Shown here: positions 24,110-35,369 of the stretch, in pieces
How the letters are laid out: every line of letters begins with the position of its first letter
Numbering within the stretch: position 1 is the stretch's first letter
The notes under the pieces: model-generated
The model's input: only the letters and a program-made list of their open reading frames with translations
Told to the model about the DNA's origin: nothing
The model's database searches: none
Program-made: the position numbers and the translations under genes
Assembly: GCF_023065955.2 (NCBI RefSeq)
Contig: NW_026623067.1
Coordinates: forward strand, 54,940,444 to 55,004,443
Length of the DNA stretch: 64,000 nucleotides
Direction of reading: 5' to 3'
Source: Ursus arctos
Taxonomy: Eukaryota > Chordata > Mammalia > Carnivora > Ursidae

Positions 24110-24268
24110 AAGTCCAATTCATTATTTCCGAAAATATTTATTGAATGTCTATTATGCGTGAGGCACTACTTCTAGACTCGTGGAATATGGCAGTAAACAC
24201 AACACAGCAAAACAAAGTCCCTTCCCTCATGGAGCTAGTGGAGAGAAACAGAAAATAAAATAAATCGA
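24110..24268 (-). mobile_element. Second L2 3' end, antisense
   Basis: 'gaaaatatttattgaatgtc', 'gtgaggcactacttctagac', 'ggcagtaaacacaacacagc' and 'tcccttccctcatggagcta' are a clear antisense L2 end. It directly follows another L2 in the same orientation, so these are two separate ancient insertions. Confidence 0.85.
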
Positions 24269-24269
24269 A

Positions 24270-25990
24270 TCTACTAGGCCATGAGACCTTTGTCTCACTT
24301 AAAACGTTCACTTAACTGGAAATGCAAACTTGGGACGAGGCAAAAATAAGTCTTTGTAGAAAACACTGATGTTTTCTATTTTTTCTCTTCTCATAATAGG
24401 CAGATTATCTCAAAGAGTTATAACTGCTCCTTTTGAATTAGCGTTGACTAAATCTATGTGGGTTCAATCCATATTGGGAAGTATTTGAGATAATAAGAGG
24501 AAAGACACTCTTAATAACGTAAATTGTCTTACAATTAAACGAGTCCATTAGGCTGTGGTTTTATTCTTCCTGTGTCTCTATATAAAATGTAAGGTCATTT
24601 CTTCTCTTTAGTCTGGGCATTCTAGGTCTTGTTCACTCAAAGACAAAAGAATGTTGTTCATCAGTGGTGGGCCATAGGCTCTTCAGGATTTGGGATGAGC
24701 CTGGACCTTCTCTTTACCTTTTTCTGTACCTCTAAGGACTGTCCAGCTAATCTATAGAAATCCAGAAAGACAAAAAAAGATTCTTGTCTGCAGGTCCACA
24801 TTGTCTATGATCCTGATCTTTTTATGGCCATCTTATATTATTCTGAGTACTCACATGCAATAAACCTCACAGTCCCCCTTACTCCTTTGATATTATATCC
24901 CTAGTGCCTGGTTATTACTGCACGTCCATTTGTAAGCTCTCACAGTTCATAGCATTGACCTGATGACTTTCATTATTATTCAGTTACACTCTGCAAAATT
25001 ACGTCCCCTTCTCCGTAGTACTGAGGACTTTCATGTATTTCAGGATTTGTGTATTAGAATGTACATGTTTGAAGTGTTCCTGCAAATTCAAAGAACTACT
25101 AAGACATCATGGAGAGAGGCTGCAAGTTCTTACTCTTTATCATTCCTCTGGCTTTTTCTGCTCCTTTGGTTTCATTTCTTGCTGGACTGTGGTTAAACTC
25201 ATCAAAGAGAAACAGTTCTTCATAAGAAAGAGGTTGGGGGTGTAAGAGTAGAGGGTGGGGCTGGCTGGGGGGGGGGAACTTGCCTTCAGGGCCCCTACCT
25301 ACTCTGTGTACTTCTTTTCCTTCTGGAAGCCCATGCTTTGCGCTGTCACCTGGGCAGAAAGCATTGGCTATCATGTGCCCTTCCCATAAGCTTCTCCTGC
25401 TCAGTCTTTCTCTCACCGCTCTCCTAACCGACCTCGTGAGTATTATTTCACATTTCCTAGAACCTTCCTATTATCCTGCAGACTACTTGCAGCTAAGTTT
25501 TTAATGGCTGACTGTGAACTCTCGAATTAGCAGTCCTGGGTAGCTTTGTGTGTGTAGAGCATCAGCGTCAGAATCCAAGAGAGTTATAGCCGAGTTTGGC
25601 CAGTTCTTACAGAAGAGAAAATTACGAAAGAGAGGTTTACATGTCAGGTTGGCTTTTTTGCTTCTCATCAGCAAGCCACTGGGAGCCCCTTTCTCTGCCC
25701 CTAGAAAAGTCCAGCATGATCTAGGAACCAGGGAAAAAATATGTACAGAGATGCCACCATCATCTGTTTTATTCCATTCACGTTTTCCTGCTCCGGTTCA
25801 AAAGGAAGACTTCTGGATTCGATCCTTCTAATGAGAGGTCCAAAATAGATGGAAGAAATAATGACAGAGAAGTCAGGAAGACCATGCGTTGGTGGCATTA
25901 AATACAAATATTAAGGAAATCTTAACACGAATTCTAGATCAAAAGGTCAAAGATGGTGAATTCACAGGCATCAGCAGCCAGGTGTGGCCG
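24270..25990. other. No gene seen; unassigned sequence
   Basis: About 1.7 kb. It includes a run of G (about 25268-25277) and several overlapping open frames of 70-105 codons on both strands at 24960-25510, none with family resemblance. Confidence 0.4.
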
Positions 25991-25994
25991 CGTG

Positions 25995-26212
25995 CACGAC
26001 CTTTGGTGTCAGACAGATGTGGCTCAGTTTCATGCTCTTTCCCCTTTTTGACTGTGTGGCCTTGGGCACCTGCCTTCATCTTAGGTCTCTGCTGTATAAA
26101 ACAGGCATCACAATACTCAATTTTCAGTGTAGCTGGAGGACTACAGATGATGTTTATAAAGTACTTGGCCCAAACCCTAGAATATATGAAGGGCTAAGGA
26201 AATGGTAACTAT
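25995..26212 (+). mobile_element. MIR SINE, sense
   Basis: 'gactgtgtggccttgggcac', 'gctgtataaaacaggcatca', 'ggactacagatgatgtttat' and 'aaagtacttggcccaaaccc' follow the MIR consensus from the core to the 3' part. Confidence 0.75.
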
Positions 26213-26214
26213 TA

Positions 26215-27055
26215 TGATTACAAGTATTGAACTTTTTTGCCAGGTATGAAATAGGCTATAAATATATTTACATTACTTGGATTTCACGGAAACTGTAAAA
26301 TTGTTCCTTGAAGAACAATTCTGCACCTGCACTTGCTTCATTATGAAAATGTTTTTGTATTCACATTGTGCAGACCCCAGGCATCTAAGCATGGAGAGAG
26401 TGGAAGTCAAACTGGTCACATGCCTTCTAACTCATGTTTCTCCTTCCAGTTCCATTTTAACAGTGGATGCTGCCACCATTTTGCCCTTTTTTCTAAGAAG
26501 GAAAACCTGATTAAGGTGCCCTCTTTTTCCTTCCCTCCTCATATCTAAGCATTACAGAATTCTGAAGCTTTCCCCCGTGTTGCCTCCTGCCCCTCAGAAC
26601 CATACATATTCAATTCAATTCAGTCCCACATTCAGTTTCTTTACTCACCACTCATCACCACCACCAATGTACAGTGATAATCCATCCTTCAGACCATTAC
26701 TTGCTTGCAGGGAGGCTTGAAGTCTCCCTGGCTCCTTTGTCTTCTGTTCCCACCTCACCCCCACCCCTAGCAACAAGAATGCCTTGGATGCCTGCCAGAG
26801 GTAGGAACCACCAAGATCATACAACCCTGTCTGTGCTCTGGAGGGACTTGAAATTCTATGGAAAATAGATTATTTGAATGGTGAAATAACAGTAAAGGCA
26901 ACGTAAGTTAGGCACTTCAAAATCATCTCTTCCTTCTTGGAAATGCTGTCATAAATTTTGGCACCCCCTAATTCGAGGTCCTGATCAACATTGGACGGGA
27001 TAAGGACAAGCCTTCCCTTCCTGCTCCCCTTCCTTCTGCTCAGAAAGCTGCCATG
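26215..27055. other. No gene seen; unassigned sequence
   Basis: About 0.8 kb of ordinary composition without a nameable feature. Confidence 0.4.
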
Positions 27056-27057
27056 TA

Positions 27058-27305
27058 AGCTTTATTGACCCGTTATCATGGGACAGCCATTGGGCTAAGA
27101 ATATTGTGCATGTAATCATCACAAGAACCCCACGAAGGAGGAGCCATGAGAATCTCCATTTCACAGAAGCAGCATTTGAGGCATAAAGAGAATGGTAACT
27201 TGACCAAAGCTACACAAGGTAGTAAGTAGTAGAACCGGGGTTTGAAACTTGTATTCTCTCTGCCTCCAAAGCCCTTGCTCTTCATTGGGTTGTGCTGCCT
27301 CCCAG
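27058..27305 (-). mobile_element. MIR SINE, antisense
   Basis: 'taatcatcacaagaacccca', 'tctccatttcacagaagcag', 'gtagtaagtagtagaaccgg' and 'ccaaagcccttgctcttcat' form a nearly full-length antisense MIR. Confidence 0.8.
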
Positions 27306-27309
27306 ACGA

Positions 27310-27840
27310 TCACATGAATTGCTTCTTTGATCTGAATTTCCTTTTCCTTGTGCATGCCTTTCTCACAGGGGTAAACACCAGAAATCTTCCCTGTTTTTAG
27401 ATTTCAAGCCTTCTCTTTTTCTTTGGAGCTTTTGGAAAATCCTGGTGTCTAATAGAAGCTTTCTGACTAAAGGGAACTGAGTGAGAGATCCCTCATCTGC
27501 ATTCCAAGCAGACCAGTTGCCCTCTCTACTCCCCAGGATTTACTTGTTTGGTCATTAAATGCTTACAGAACTCTCATTTCTATAAATCAACCAATTGGGC
27601 TGATTGATGCCAACACAAATCCATTTTCTTCAAATTCATTTATCTCTTCATCTGCCTTTGGTCAGCTTCTCCTCTGACTCACCTCTGTGAATCCTCTCAA
27701 CTCCCCTGCCTACTCCCTCACCCTCAGGAGGCAAACTTGCCTTTTGCTTTATTGAATAATTTAAAATGATCCATCCTTCTATTCGGTAATTGTCTGATGA
27801 ACAGAGAGATAACCGTACAGATATTTCAGTGGTATCCCTA
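27310..27840. other. No gene seen; possible L2 5' extension
   Basis: Unassigned pyrimidine-rich sequence that may include further diverged parts of the L2 that follows. Confidence 0.35.
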
Positions 27841-27849
27841 AATGTCCCC

Positions 27850-28668
27850 AAAGGAGTATATCAAGCTCTCTCCCAACTTGCTCGTTCCTCTGTATTCTCT
27901 TTCTCACTCTCTATGGTTACTCAAGCCAAATACCTTGAGAACATCCTAGACTCTTCCTTCTCCATCAGTGCCAACATCTAAACATCTAATTATCAGGTCC
28001 TGCTAGTTTTACTTTTGAAATATATCCAAATTCTTCTTCTTAATCTACTTTATCACTTCTCGATTGCAACAACCTGATCTCTTTGATTGCCTTCTGGTCC
28101 CTTTTGAGTCATCCTCCACCCTGTAACTCAGGCAGTGATCAAAAACTCAAATACGACTACACCAGTTTCATGTTTAAAATCCTTTGAAGACTCCCATTGC
28201 CTATAGAACATATTCCAAACTCTCTAACATGGCATATATAGTCCGTTAAGTCCTGGTCAGTTCCTTCGTATCCTTCACTCTCTGCCTGCCACTTCAATCT
28301 GTGTGCATACCAGATTGCTTTTAGTGTGTAATACAGACCCTACATATAGATTGTTTCACACCTTCATGCATTTGTCTGTGTTTTTCTCTCTACCAAGGTT
28401 CCCCTCCTTGTATCCTTTCCAACTGAAAAGCTGGTATTCATCCTTCAAGACTCAGTCGTTTGGCTGACTCAGGCTAAGGCCTGCTCTCTGTTCATCAGTG
28501 TGCTCTTATACAAATGGCCTAACTATTCACCATGTAACATTGAAATCATGTCTTTGTCAGTAGCCCCTATGAGACCTTGAGCCTATTAATTTTATACTTA
28601 CATCTTTTATCTAGTACGGTTCATGAAACACAGTGGGTGCTCAGTCGATGTTTATTTGTTGATTTTCG
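27850..28668 (+). mobile_element. L2, sense, about 0.8 kb
   Basis: The block order of the L2 3' kilobase is clear: 'gaacatcctagactcttcct', 'attatcaggtcctgctagtt', 'ttaaaatcctttgaagactc', 'ttcatccttcaagactcagt' and a terminal 'cacagtgggtgctcagtcga' with 'gtttatttgttga'. It is the longest L2 in the window. Its reverse-transcriptase frame is destroyed. Confidence 0.75.
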
Positions 28669-28669
28669 G

Positions 28670-28955
28670 GCAGCGCACAATGAGCAAAATCTAATACAAA
28701 ACATGATCTCTGGTCTTAAGGAGTTGAAAGGTCCTCGGGGTATCAACCATGACTAGAGAAACTGAATATATGGTATTCTGCAGAGCACCATGTACATGGA
28801 ACCGTTGACTAATGTTAAGTTCTAATAAGTGTACTAACATCCGTCTGTGTAGTCTACTAGTATGTACTAGTTAATTGCATTTTAGACTTAAGACTGAAAA
28901 AATAATGTTTTGTGTATTAATGATGGCTTCTGATGGGCACCCAGTGTTATCTTGG
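28670..28955. other. No gene seen; unassigned sequence
   Basis: About 290 bases with no supported feature. Confidence 0.4.
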
Positions 28956-28957
28956 GG

Positions 28958-29125
28958 CAGTGATTCACAAGCCAGCAGCAGTTCTAACCTGGGAACTACT
29001 TAGAAATGCAAATTCTTATACCCTATACCTACTGAATTATAAACTGTGAGGGGAGGGCCCAGCGGTCTGTGTTTTGATAAGTTTTCCAGATGACTCTGAT
29101 ACTCCCTAAAGTCTGAGAGCCACTA
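28958..29125. mobile_element. hAT-Charlie type MITE (MER20/MER5-like)
   Basis: A 168-base element with diverged hAT-type inverted ends: 'cagtgattcacaagcc' on the left and 'ctgagagccactac' on the right. Internal blocks are 'cctgggaactacttagaaat', 'gcaaattcttataccc', 'ggggagggcccagcggtctg' and 'ttccagatgactctgatact'. These are typical of non-autonomous Charlie-related elements. Strand is not meaningful here. Confidence 0.7.
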
Positions 29126-30013
29126 CACTCAATAAAGAGTTTAGGTATGATAGGCTCCCTTAGTTTGAAGTTTTCCAGGAGGTGAACGTGACTAGCATTA
29201 GATACCAGCGTTCTATCTTGATGATGCTAAATATTGAATATTCCCACTCGCACCCAAGTTACATTTGGACATGAAGAGTGTATTTTTTATTAAATGTAAT
29301 TGACTCTTTGGAATCATTCCTAACAAAGGTATAATTGAAGTTAGGCTGTTGACTGAGAATATATGGATCTTTGCTCCATATATATTTCTTTGTGTTTTAT
29401 TCTATTGGTTTATTTTTCTATAATCATGCTAATGTATTGATTTAATTATTTATGCTTCATGATAAATCTTAATAACCAAATGGGCACATCCCTCTTTCCT
29501 CTTCTTCATTTTCAAAAATGATATGCTATCCTTCCATATTATTTAAACTGTTAATTTCATAAAAAATCATTTTGTGATTTTAGTTGAAATCGCATGAAAT
29601 TTACAAATGAAGTTAGGTCAGTAATATTTCTATGATATTGAGTCTATCCACACTTCAATACGATGTATCTCTTTGATAATGCAAGGTTCTCTTTCATCCT
29701 TGAATAAAGTTTTATAACTTTTTCCATAACTGTCTTACAGAAATTTATTCTTTGGTACCTTATACTTTTTCTATTATGAGTAGGTTCTTTTCTATTGCAT
29801 TTTCTATCTGGTTCTATCTGGTTCTTTTAGATATACCAAAAAGCTATTGTTTTCATGTATTTATATTGTATCCTACAAACTTGACACAGTCTGTTAGTTA
29901 TAATAATTGGTTCATTCGCTTTGATTTTTTTTTTTTTAACGTACATATATTGCTTGCACATAGTGACAGTTTTCAGGTTTTTTTCTTTTTGGATTTATAC
30001 CTCATTTCTTTTT

Positions 30014-30219
30014 TTAAAAAATTTATTTATTTATTTTAGAGAGAGCAAGAGAGAGAAAGAGTGTGAGTTGGGGGAGTAGAAGGAGAGGGAGAGAATCTCA
30101 AGCAGACTCCCCACTGAGTGTGGAGCCTGACCCGGGGCTCAATCTCACGACCCTGAGATCGCAACCTGAACCAAAATCAAGAGTCAGACGCTTAACCAAC
30201 TAAGCCACCCAGGTGCCCC
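30014..30219 (-). mobile_element. Can-SINE, older subfamily
   Basis: Has a T-rich left end, a GA-rich body and a 'ccaactaagccacccaggtg' right end. A perfect 16-base target duplication ('tacctcatttcttttt', 29998-30013 and 30220-30235) shows insertion into the L1 ORF2 body. Confidence 0.95.
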
Positions 30220-30571
30220 TACCTCATTTCTTTTTCTTGTTTTATTGAATTTTCTAGGACCTCCAATACAATATTGAGTAATAAAGATGATAGCAAGCAC
30301 CCTTATTTTATTCCTACTTGGAAGAGAGAGCTTCCGAAGTTTTGCCTTTAAATATGGTATAACCACAGAATCATGATTTAGCATATGGATATTTCCATCT
30401 TTTCCTGATTTGCTAAAATGTTTTATCATAAATATATGCTGAATCTTATTAAAGACTTTTTCAGTAGCAGTTTAGTTTTTTATTAATATTTTAATTGTGA
30501 ATTAGAATTTTAAACCTTGAAATACTGTTCCAATCCTAGGATATATCCTACTTGGTCATGCTGAAATAATT

Positions 30572-30686
30572 TTGGGGGGCGGGGTGTGGAGCCCAATGCA
30601 GGGCTTGAACTCATGACCCTGAGATTAAGAACCAAGCTGAAATCAAGCGTCAGCCACCCAACTGACTAAGCCACCCAGGAGCCCCT
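30572..30686 (-). mobile_element. Can-SINE, partial copy lacking the tail end
   Basis: Only the tRNA-like half is present: 'gtgtggagcccaatgcaggg' through 'gactaagccacccaggagcc'. A 10-base duplication ('tgaaataatt', 30562-30571 and 30689-30698) flanks it. The T-rich end and GA-rich body are missing, even though the duplication is intact. That suggests a short transcript, or internal loss after insertion. Confidence 0.85.
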
Positions 30687-31259
30687 GGTGAAATAATTGT
30701 TAAAACAATTCATTTTGTTATTATTTCATATAGAATTTTAACTTTTGTCCCTGAGATTTTTCTGTGATTTTTTTTTTCTTGTTTTATTATTTGAGATAAT
30801 AAAAGTCACATAAAATAAGCTTTCTCTGTTTTACTGTCTTCTGGAAAAAGTAATTAAAGATAATAGTAATCTTATTCTCTGTAGTTTTGGCAAGAAAAAA
30901 AGGTTGTCCTTAAGACAACTTTGGCCTGGCTCCTTTTGGGTTGGAGACAAAGATCTTTTAGTAATAACTCCCTATGGTTAATATTTATCGACCTGATGAA
31001 GTATTCTATTAATTTTGAGAAAATTTCATAGTACATATATTTTTCTAAAAAACTATTTGATGTGTATTATAAATGTATTACTATAAAATTGTTGATTTTA
31101 TACTTTGCCATTTTAATTCCTAATATTTCCTTCATCATGCCTATTTTGTGTTTCTAACATATCATTTGTGTGTCTAGCATATTCTCTTTATTTCGTGATC
31201 ATTTTACCATAGGTTTATCTATTTTATTATCATTTCCAGTTCTTTAACCTGTTTTTGTT

Positions 31260-32470
31260 GGCAGAGTGTTTTTTTTAATTGAGGTTTAATTGACTTATAA
31301 TACACTGCACATAATTAAAGTATACAACAGGAAATCACCACCACCGTCAACATGATGAAAATATCAATTACCTTCAAACATTTCACATTACTAGGAAATG
31401 TTTGGAGGTAATAGGTATTTGTAGGTATTTTTGTCATTTTCCCCCTCCACTACTCCTCATCTCCTAATCCCAAGCAATCACCTGCCTGCTTTCTGTCACT
31501 GCAGATTGGTTTGCATTTTCTGGTATTTTATGTAAGCTGAGTCATTCAGTATGTCCTTATTTCTGTGTGGTTTCTTTTGTTCACACAAAATTACTTTGAG
31601 ATTTATCCAGGTATGGTTCATTCGTTTTTGTTGCTGAGGAGTATTCCATTCGATGGGTATACCACAGTTTGTATCCATGTACTTAGCGGTTGACATTTAG
31701 ATTATTTCTTGTTTCGAGCTTTTACAAATAGCATTGCTATGAATATTCATGTATAAGTCTTTACATGATTTCTTTTCTCTTGGGTAAATACCTAGGATTG
31801 AAGTGGCTGGATCATACGGTGGTTATGTTTAACTTTTTAGGAAACTGCCAACTATATTACTAATTGCTGTACAGTTGTGCACTCCCATTGGCACCATGAC
31901 ATCGTTCCACTTCCTTTTTCTCACCAGCATGTACTAGGGTCAGTCTTTCGAATTTTGGCCATTCTCTTAGGTATACAGTGGTATCTAATTGCGGTTTTAA
32001 TTTGCATGTCCCTAATTACTAATGAGGCTAAACGTTGTTTCATCTGCTTATCCATCCTCTGTGCATCTTCTTTAGTGAAGTGTATTTGGAAATCCTTGCC
32101 CATTGTTTGATTAAGCTGTTGTTTTTCTTATTTTTTAGTCTGAAGAGCCTTTTAAAAAATATTCTATATATGTCTTTTATAAGTATTTGAAAATATGTTT
32201 CCCCAAACTGTAGCTTGTCTTTTGATTCTCTTAGCAGTGTACTTTGAAGAGCAGTAATTTTTAATTTTGATGAAGACCAACTTAACAATTTGTTCTTTTA
32301 TGGATTGCTGTTTTGCTGTTGTATCTAAGAGATATATACCTACCCTAAGGTCACCAAAGTTTTCTCTTAATTCATTCTTCTAGAAACTTTATAGAAGTCT
32401 TACATGTAGGTCCATGGTCCATTTTGAGTTAATTTTTGTGTGAGGTGTGAGATACAGAACAAAGCTTTGT

Positions 32471-32503
<33 letters not shown>

Positions 32504-33348
32504 CATATGGTTATCCGATTGTTCAAGCACCATTTATTGAAAAGACTGTCCTTCCTCCACTGAATTGTCTTGTCTTTGTACCTTTGTAGAAATCAGTTTT
32601 TCACATGTGGATGGGATTAATACTGGGTTTTATATTAACTTCTGTTGATCTGTTTGTCTATCATTATTACTCCCATACCACACTATCTTGACTAATGTAG
32701 TTTTATAATAAGTTTTATAATAAGGGTGTTAGCCATCCAGTTTTTTTAATCAACGTTGTTTGAGCTTTTGTAGGTCCTCTCTACTTCCATATGAATTTTA
32801 GAACCAGCTTTTCAGTTTCCCCCACCATTAAAAAGAGAGAGAAAATCGTGCTGGGATTTCTATTGGAATTGCACTGAATCCCTATACCAAGTTGGGAGGT
32901 TTGACATTGATTGCAATAGTAGGTCTTTTGATCCAGGAGTTTAGAATATCTCCCTATTTAATTAGGTCTTTTAGAATTTCTCTTGGGACTACTTTGTGGT
33001 TTTTCGTGTATAGGTCTTTCACATCTTTTGTCAGATTTATTCCTAAATGTTTCATATTTTAGATGGTATTGTAAATGGTATTTTTTTAATTGTTTTTTTA
33101 TTATTTGTTGCTAATACATGGAAATACAATTATTTTTTTGCATATTGCTCTTGTATCCTCAACCTTGCTAAACTTACTAGTTCTAGTTGTTTTTTGTAGG
33201 AGTCCATCAGATTTTCTACATACACAATCATATCTTCCGAGAATAAAGCCAGTTTTATTTCTTCTTTTTCAATCAGGTGTGTTTTATTTCTTTTTCTTGC
33301 CTTATTATACTGGCTGGAATACCAGGGCGATGTTAAATCAAAGAGGAG
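31260..33348 (-). mobile_element. L1 (L1M type) 3' two kilobases, antisense
   Basis: Begins with the complement of the L1 tail ('ttttaattgaggtttaattg', 'aagtatacaacaggaaatca'). It continues through the 3' UTR and ORF2 end ('gagtattccattcgatgggt', 'gtaaatacctaggattgaag', 'catgtactagggtcagtctt') and into the reverse-transcriptase region ('accatttattgaaaagactg', 'gctgggatttctattggaat', 'tgtcagatttattcctaaat'). It ends near 33348. The 5' half is absent and the frame is broken throughout. Confidence 0.9.
32467..32502. repeat. (GTTTT)n simple repeat
   Basis: Five GTTTT units (about 32476-32500) in a T-rich context, inside the L1. L1 copies often carry a short version of this tract. Confidence 0.9.
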
Positions 33349-33349
33349 A

Positions 33350-34028
33350 GGGAATTTGAAGGGCAGGGGGCCAGAAAAGAAGACAAATAAACAAACATTG
33401 AAGTGCGCTTTTTTGTCGTGTTCCTGATCACGGGTTAGTTTTCACAGGCAGATTAGGCGAGGAACCATTCTAAATTCAAAGAGATCTGCATTTTAAATTA
33501 TTTTGAACAGCTAAGACATTCAAATATAAATCCTATTTTCAGTAAAGAGCTGCATGAAATATTAGGACTTAGTTTAGGTGTCTCTACCTACATTTGATTT
33601 AGTGGAGTGTCTAGGGAATTTCTTTGATTAGGGCTGACACATGTGACATATTTGAAGAGAAGGAGAAACTGGTGTGGATTTTGGAACCATCATGAGTCTG
33701 CCCACTGAATGTCACTAAGACAAATGGCAGGGGAAGGGAAGGTCACTGGGGACAGACATTGTACCGTAGTACCTTCCAACTTCCGTGTCCTTTGCATCAG
33801 AGCATTGCCAGGAACTGTAATGAGAAAAAAAGTTCTGGAGATATTGAGTAACCTTGCTCTGGGCACCTAAAAAGGTACACACACACCGCCTACCACCCCT
33901 GACTTCTTATTAAGGGCACCCTTTGAAAGTTACTGCAAATGAGAGTGAGAATTTGGGATTCATAATAACAGTTGCTATTGTGATTACTCAAACTACCTTT
34001 ATTAGGGGGCACCTAAAAGGAACCTGAC
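33350..34028. other. No gene seen; unassigned sequence
   Basis: About 680 bases of ordinary composition, with no supported feature. Confidence 0.4.
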
Positions 34029-34039
34029 CTAGATGTTCT

Positions 34040-34245
34040 TTTTTTTTTTTTTTTTTTTTAAGATTTTATTTTTATTTATTTGACAGAGAGCCAGAGAGAG
34101 AGGGAACACAAGCAGGGGGAGTGGGAGAGGAAGAATCAGGCTCCCAGCAGAGCAGGGAGCCCAATGTGGAGCTCGATCCCAGGACCCTGGGATCATGTCC
34201 TGAGCCGAAGGCAGACGCTTAACGACTAAGCCACCCAGGCACCCC
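34040..34245 (-). mobile_element. Can-SINE, full length, young type
   Basis: Has a T21-range left end, 'gggaacacaagcaggggga' in the body and 'aagccacccaggcacccc' at the right. The target duplication is 'ctagatgttct' (34029-34039 and 34249-34259). Confidence 0.95.
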
Positions 34246-34249
34246 AATC

Positions 34250-34535
34250 TAGATGTTCTAATAAGCTCCCATGGTTTAGTATATGGCTCATATAATTTCT
34301 AATCACATCGGATTATGAAACTAGATAAGTTTAAACAGGTCTTCATGGTCTCGACCCTGCTCGGAACACACCCAGATTCAGACACATGACTGAGGCCCAT
34401 GCTGGAATTGAATGTCTGTGATTGGCAGGGAATAGGACAGATGGCATGAAGCATGCTCAGCCAAAATGATCACTGCTCAGAGGGAAGTTGACAACTTTCT
34501 GGGACCGTCACGGGAGTCCTCAACCAATCTGGGCC
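34250..34535. other. No gene seen; unassigned sequence
   Basis: About 290 bases with no supported feature. Confidence 0.4.
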
Positions 34536-34537
34536 AG

Positions 34538-34740
34538 GATCATCAAGTTCTAGAATATTGGAATTAAGAAGGACCTTAGAGATTCACTGAATCTAGTCCT
34601 CTCATTCTACTGATGAAGAGACTGAACCTTGAAGTAAAGTGACGTATCCAAAGTCTCCCAGCCAGTTAGCCGTGAAGTCAAGACAAGATCTCAGGTCTTC
34701 TGATCTCAAGTCAAATGCTTTTCCTGCAACACCGTATTCT
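34538..34740 (-). mobile_element. Ancient MIR-like repeat, antisense
   Basis: 'ggaattaagaaggaccttag', 'ctcattctactgatgaagag', 'agtctcccagccagttagcc' and 'tcaaatgcttttcctgcaac' follow a widespread mammalian repeat that shares the MIR core. The exact family is uncertain. Confidence 0.55.
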
Positions 34741-34744
34741 TTCT

Positions 34745-35175
34745 TATAGCTGTTTGATATCTGCCACCACCTGCCCAGCCACTGTCTTGTCGAATATGGA
34801 AGTAAGCGAGGAAAAAAGTGTAAATTGACCTAATTGCCTGAATGCTTTTTGCTCTGCTTATCCAGACCTGCTCACATAGAACATTTGACAATCCACAGAG
34901 TAACATTTTCCAAATACTTCCTACTCATAAATCCCTGTGAAAGTGAATAAGGTGAATAGCAAACAAAATAGTTTCCCTTCAGGGAACTCAGCATGCCTCA
35001 GGTGTGACTCCCGGGACTGCTCAGCTGGCCGCGCCGTGAGAAACCGCATTGCCTCTTCAGGAAAGAAAATCAGTGCATGGGTTAGTGATCTCTGGTTCAG
35101 TTTCTCGGGTCCACACTAGAAAATAACCAGGAGCCAGCTCCAGAAACACAGAAGCCCCCGTCTGGGCCATTGAAT
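34745..35175. other. No gene seen; unassigned sequence
   Basis: About 430 bases, including a slightly GC-richer patch near 34990-35050. No splice-bounded open segment was accepted. Confidence 0.4.
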
Positions 35176-35177
35176 CA

Positions 35178-35368
35178 GACAGATGTGTGCTCAGAGGCCA
35201 CTTTGTTTTGTTCTTGTTCTCTGACTTAAAGCAAGTTACTAAACCTCAATGTCCTTGCTCAGAAAAGGCAAACAGTAACATCTTCCTCACAGGCCTCATT
35301 AAATAAAGCTAGTGTGTGTAATGTGCCTGTACTTTAAGATATTTAATAAATGAAAGTTGATTTTTTTC
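35178..35368 (+). mobile_element. MIR SINE, sense
   Basis: 'aagcaagttactaaacctca', 'atgtccttgctcagaaaagg' and 'gtaatgtgcctgtactttaa', ending 'atttaataaatgaa', match the MIR order on the sense strand. Confidence 0.7.
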
Positions 35369-35369
35369 T

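Larger units (their letters stand above)
29280..31255 (-). mobile_element. Ancient L1 ORF2 body, antisense, split by two Can-SINEs
   Basis: The plus strand reads as the complement of an L1 ORF2 reverse-transcriptase region. 'tctattggtttatttttcta' comes first, then 'ttttgtgattttagttgaaa', 'ctaggacctccaatacaata', 'gatgatagcaagcaccctta', 'tttgctaaaatgttttatca', 'cctacttggtcatgctgaaa', and later 'aggtttatctattttattat'. Many stops are present. Can-SINEs at 30014-30219 and 30572-30685 interrupt it. It meets the 3' end of a second antisense L1 at about 31260. Confidence 0.75.
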
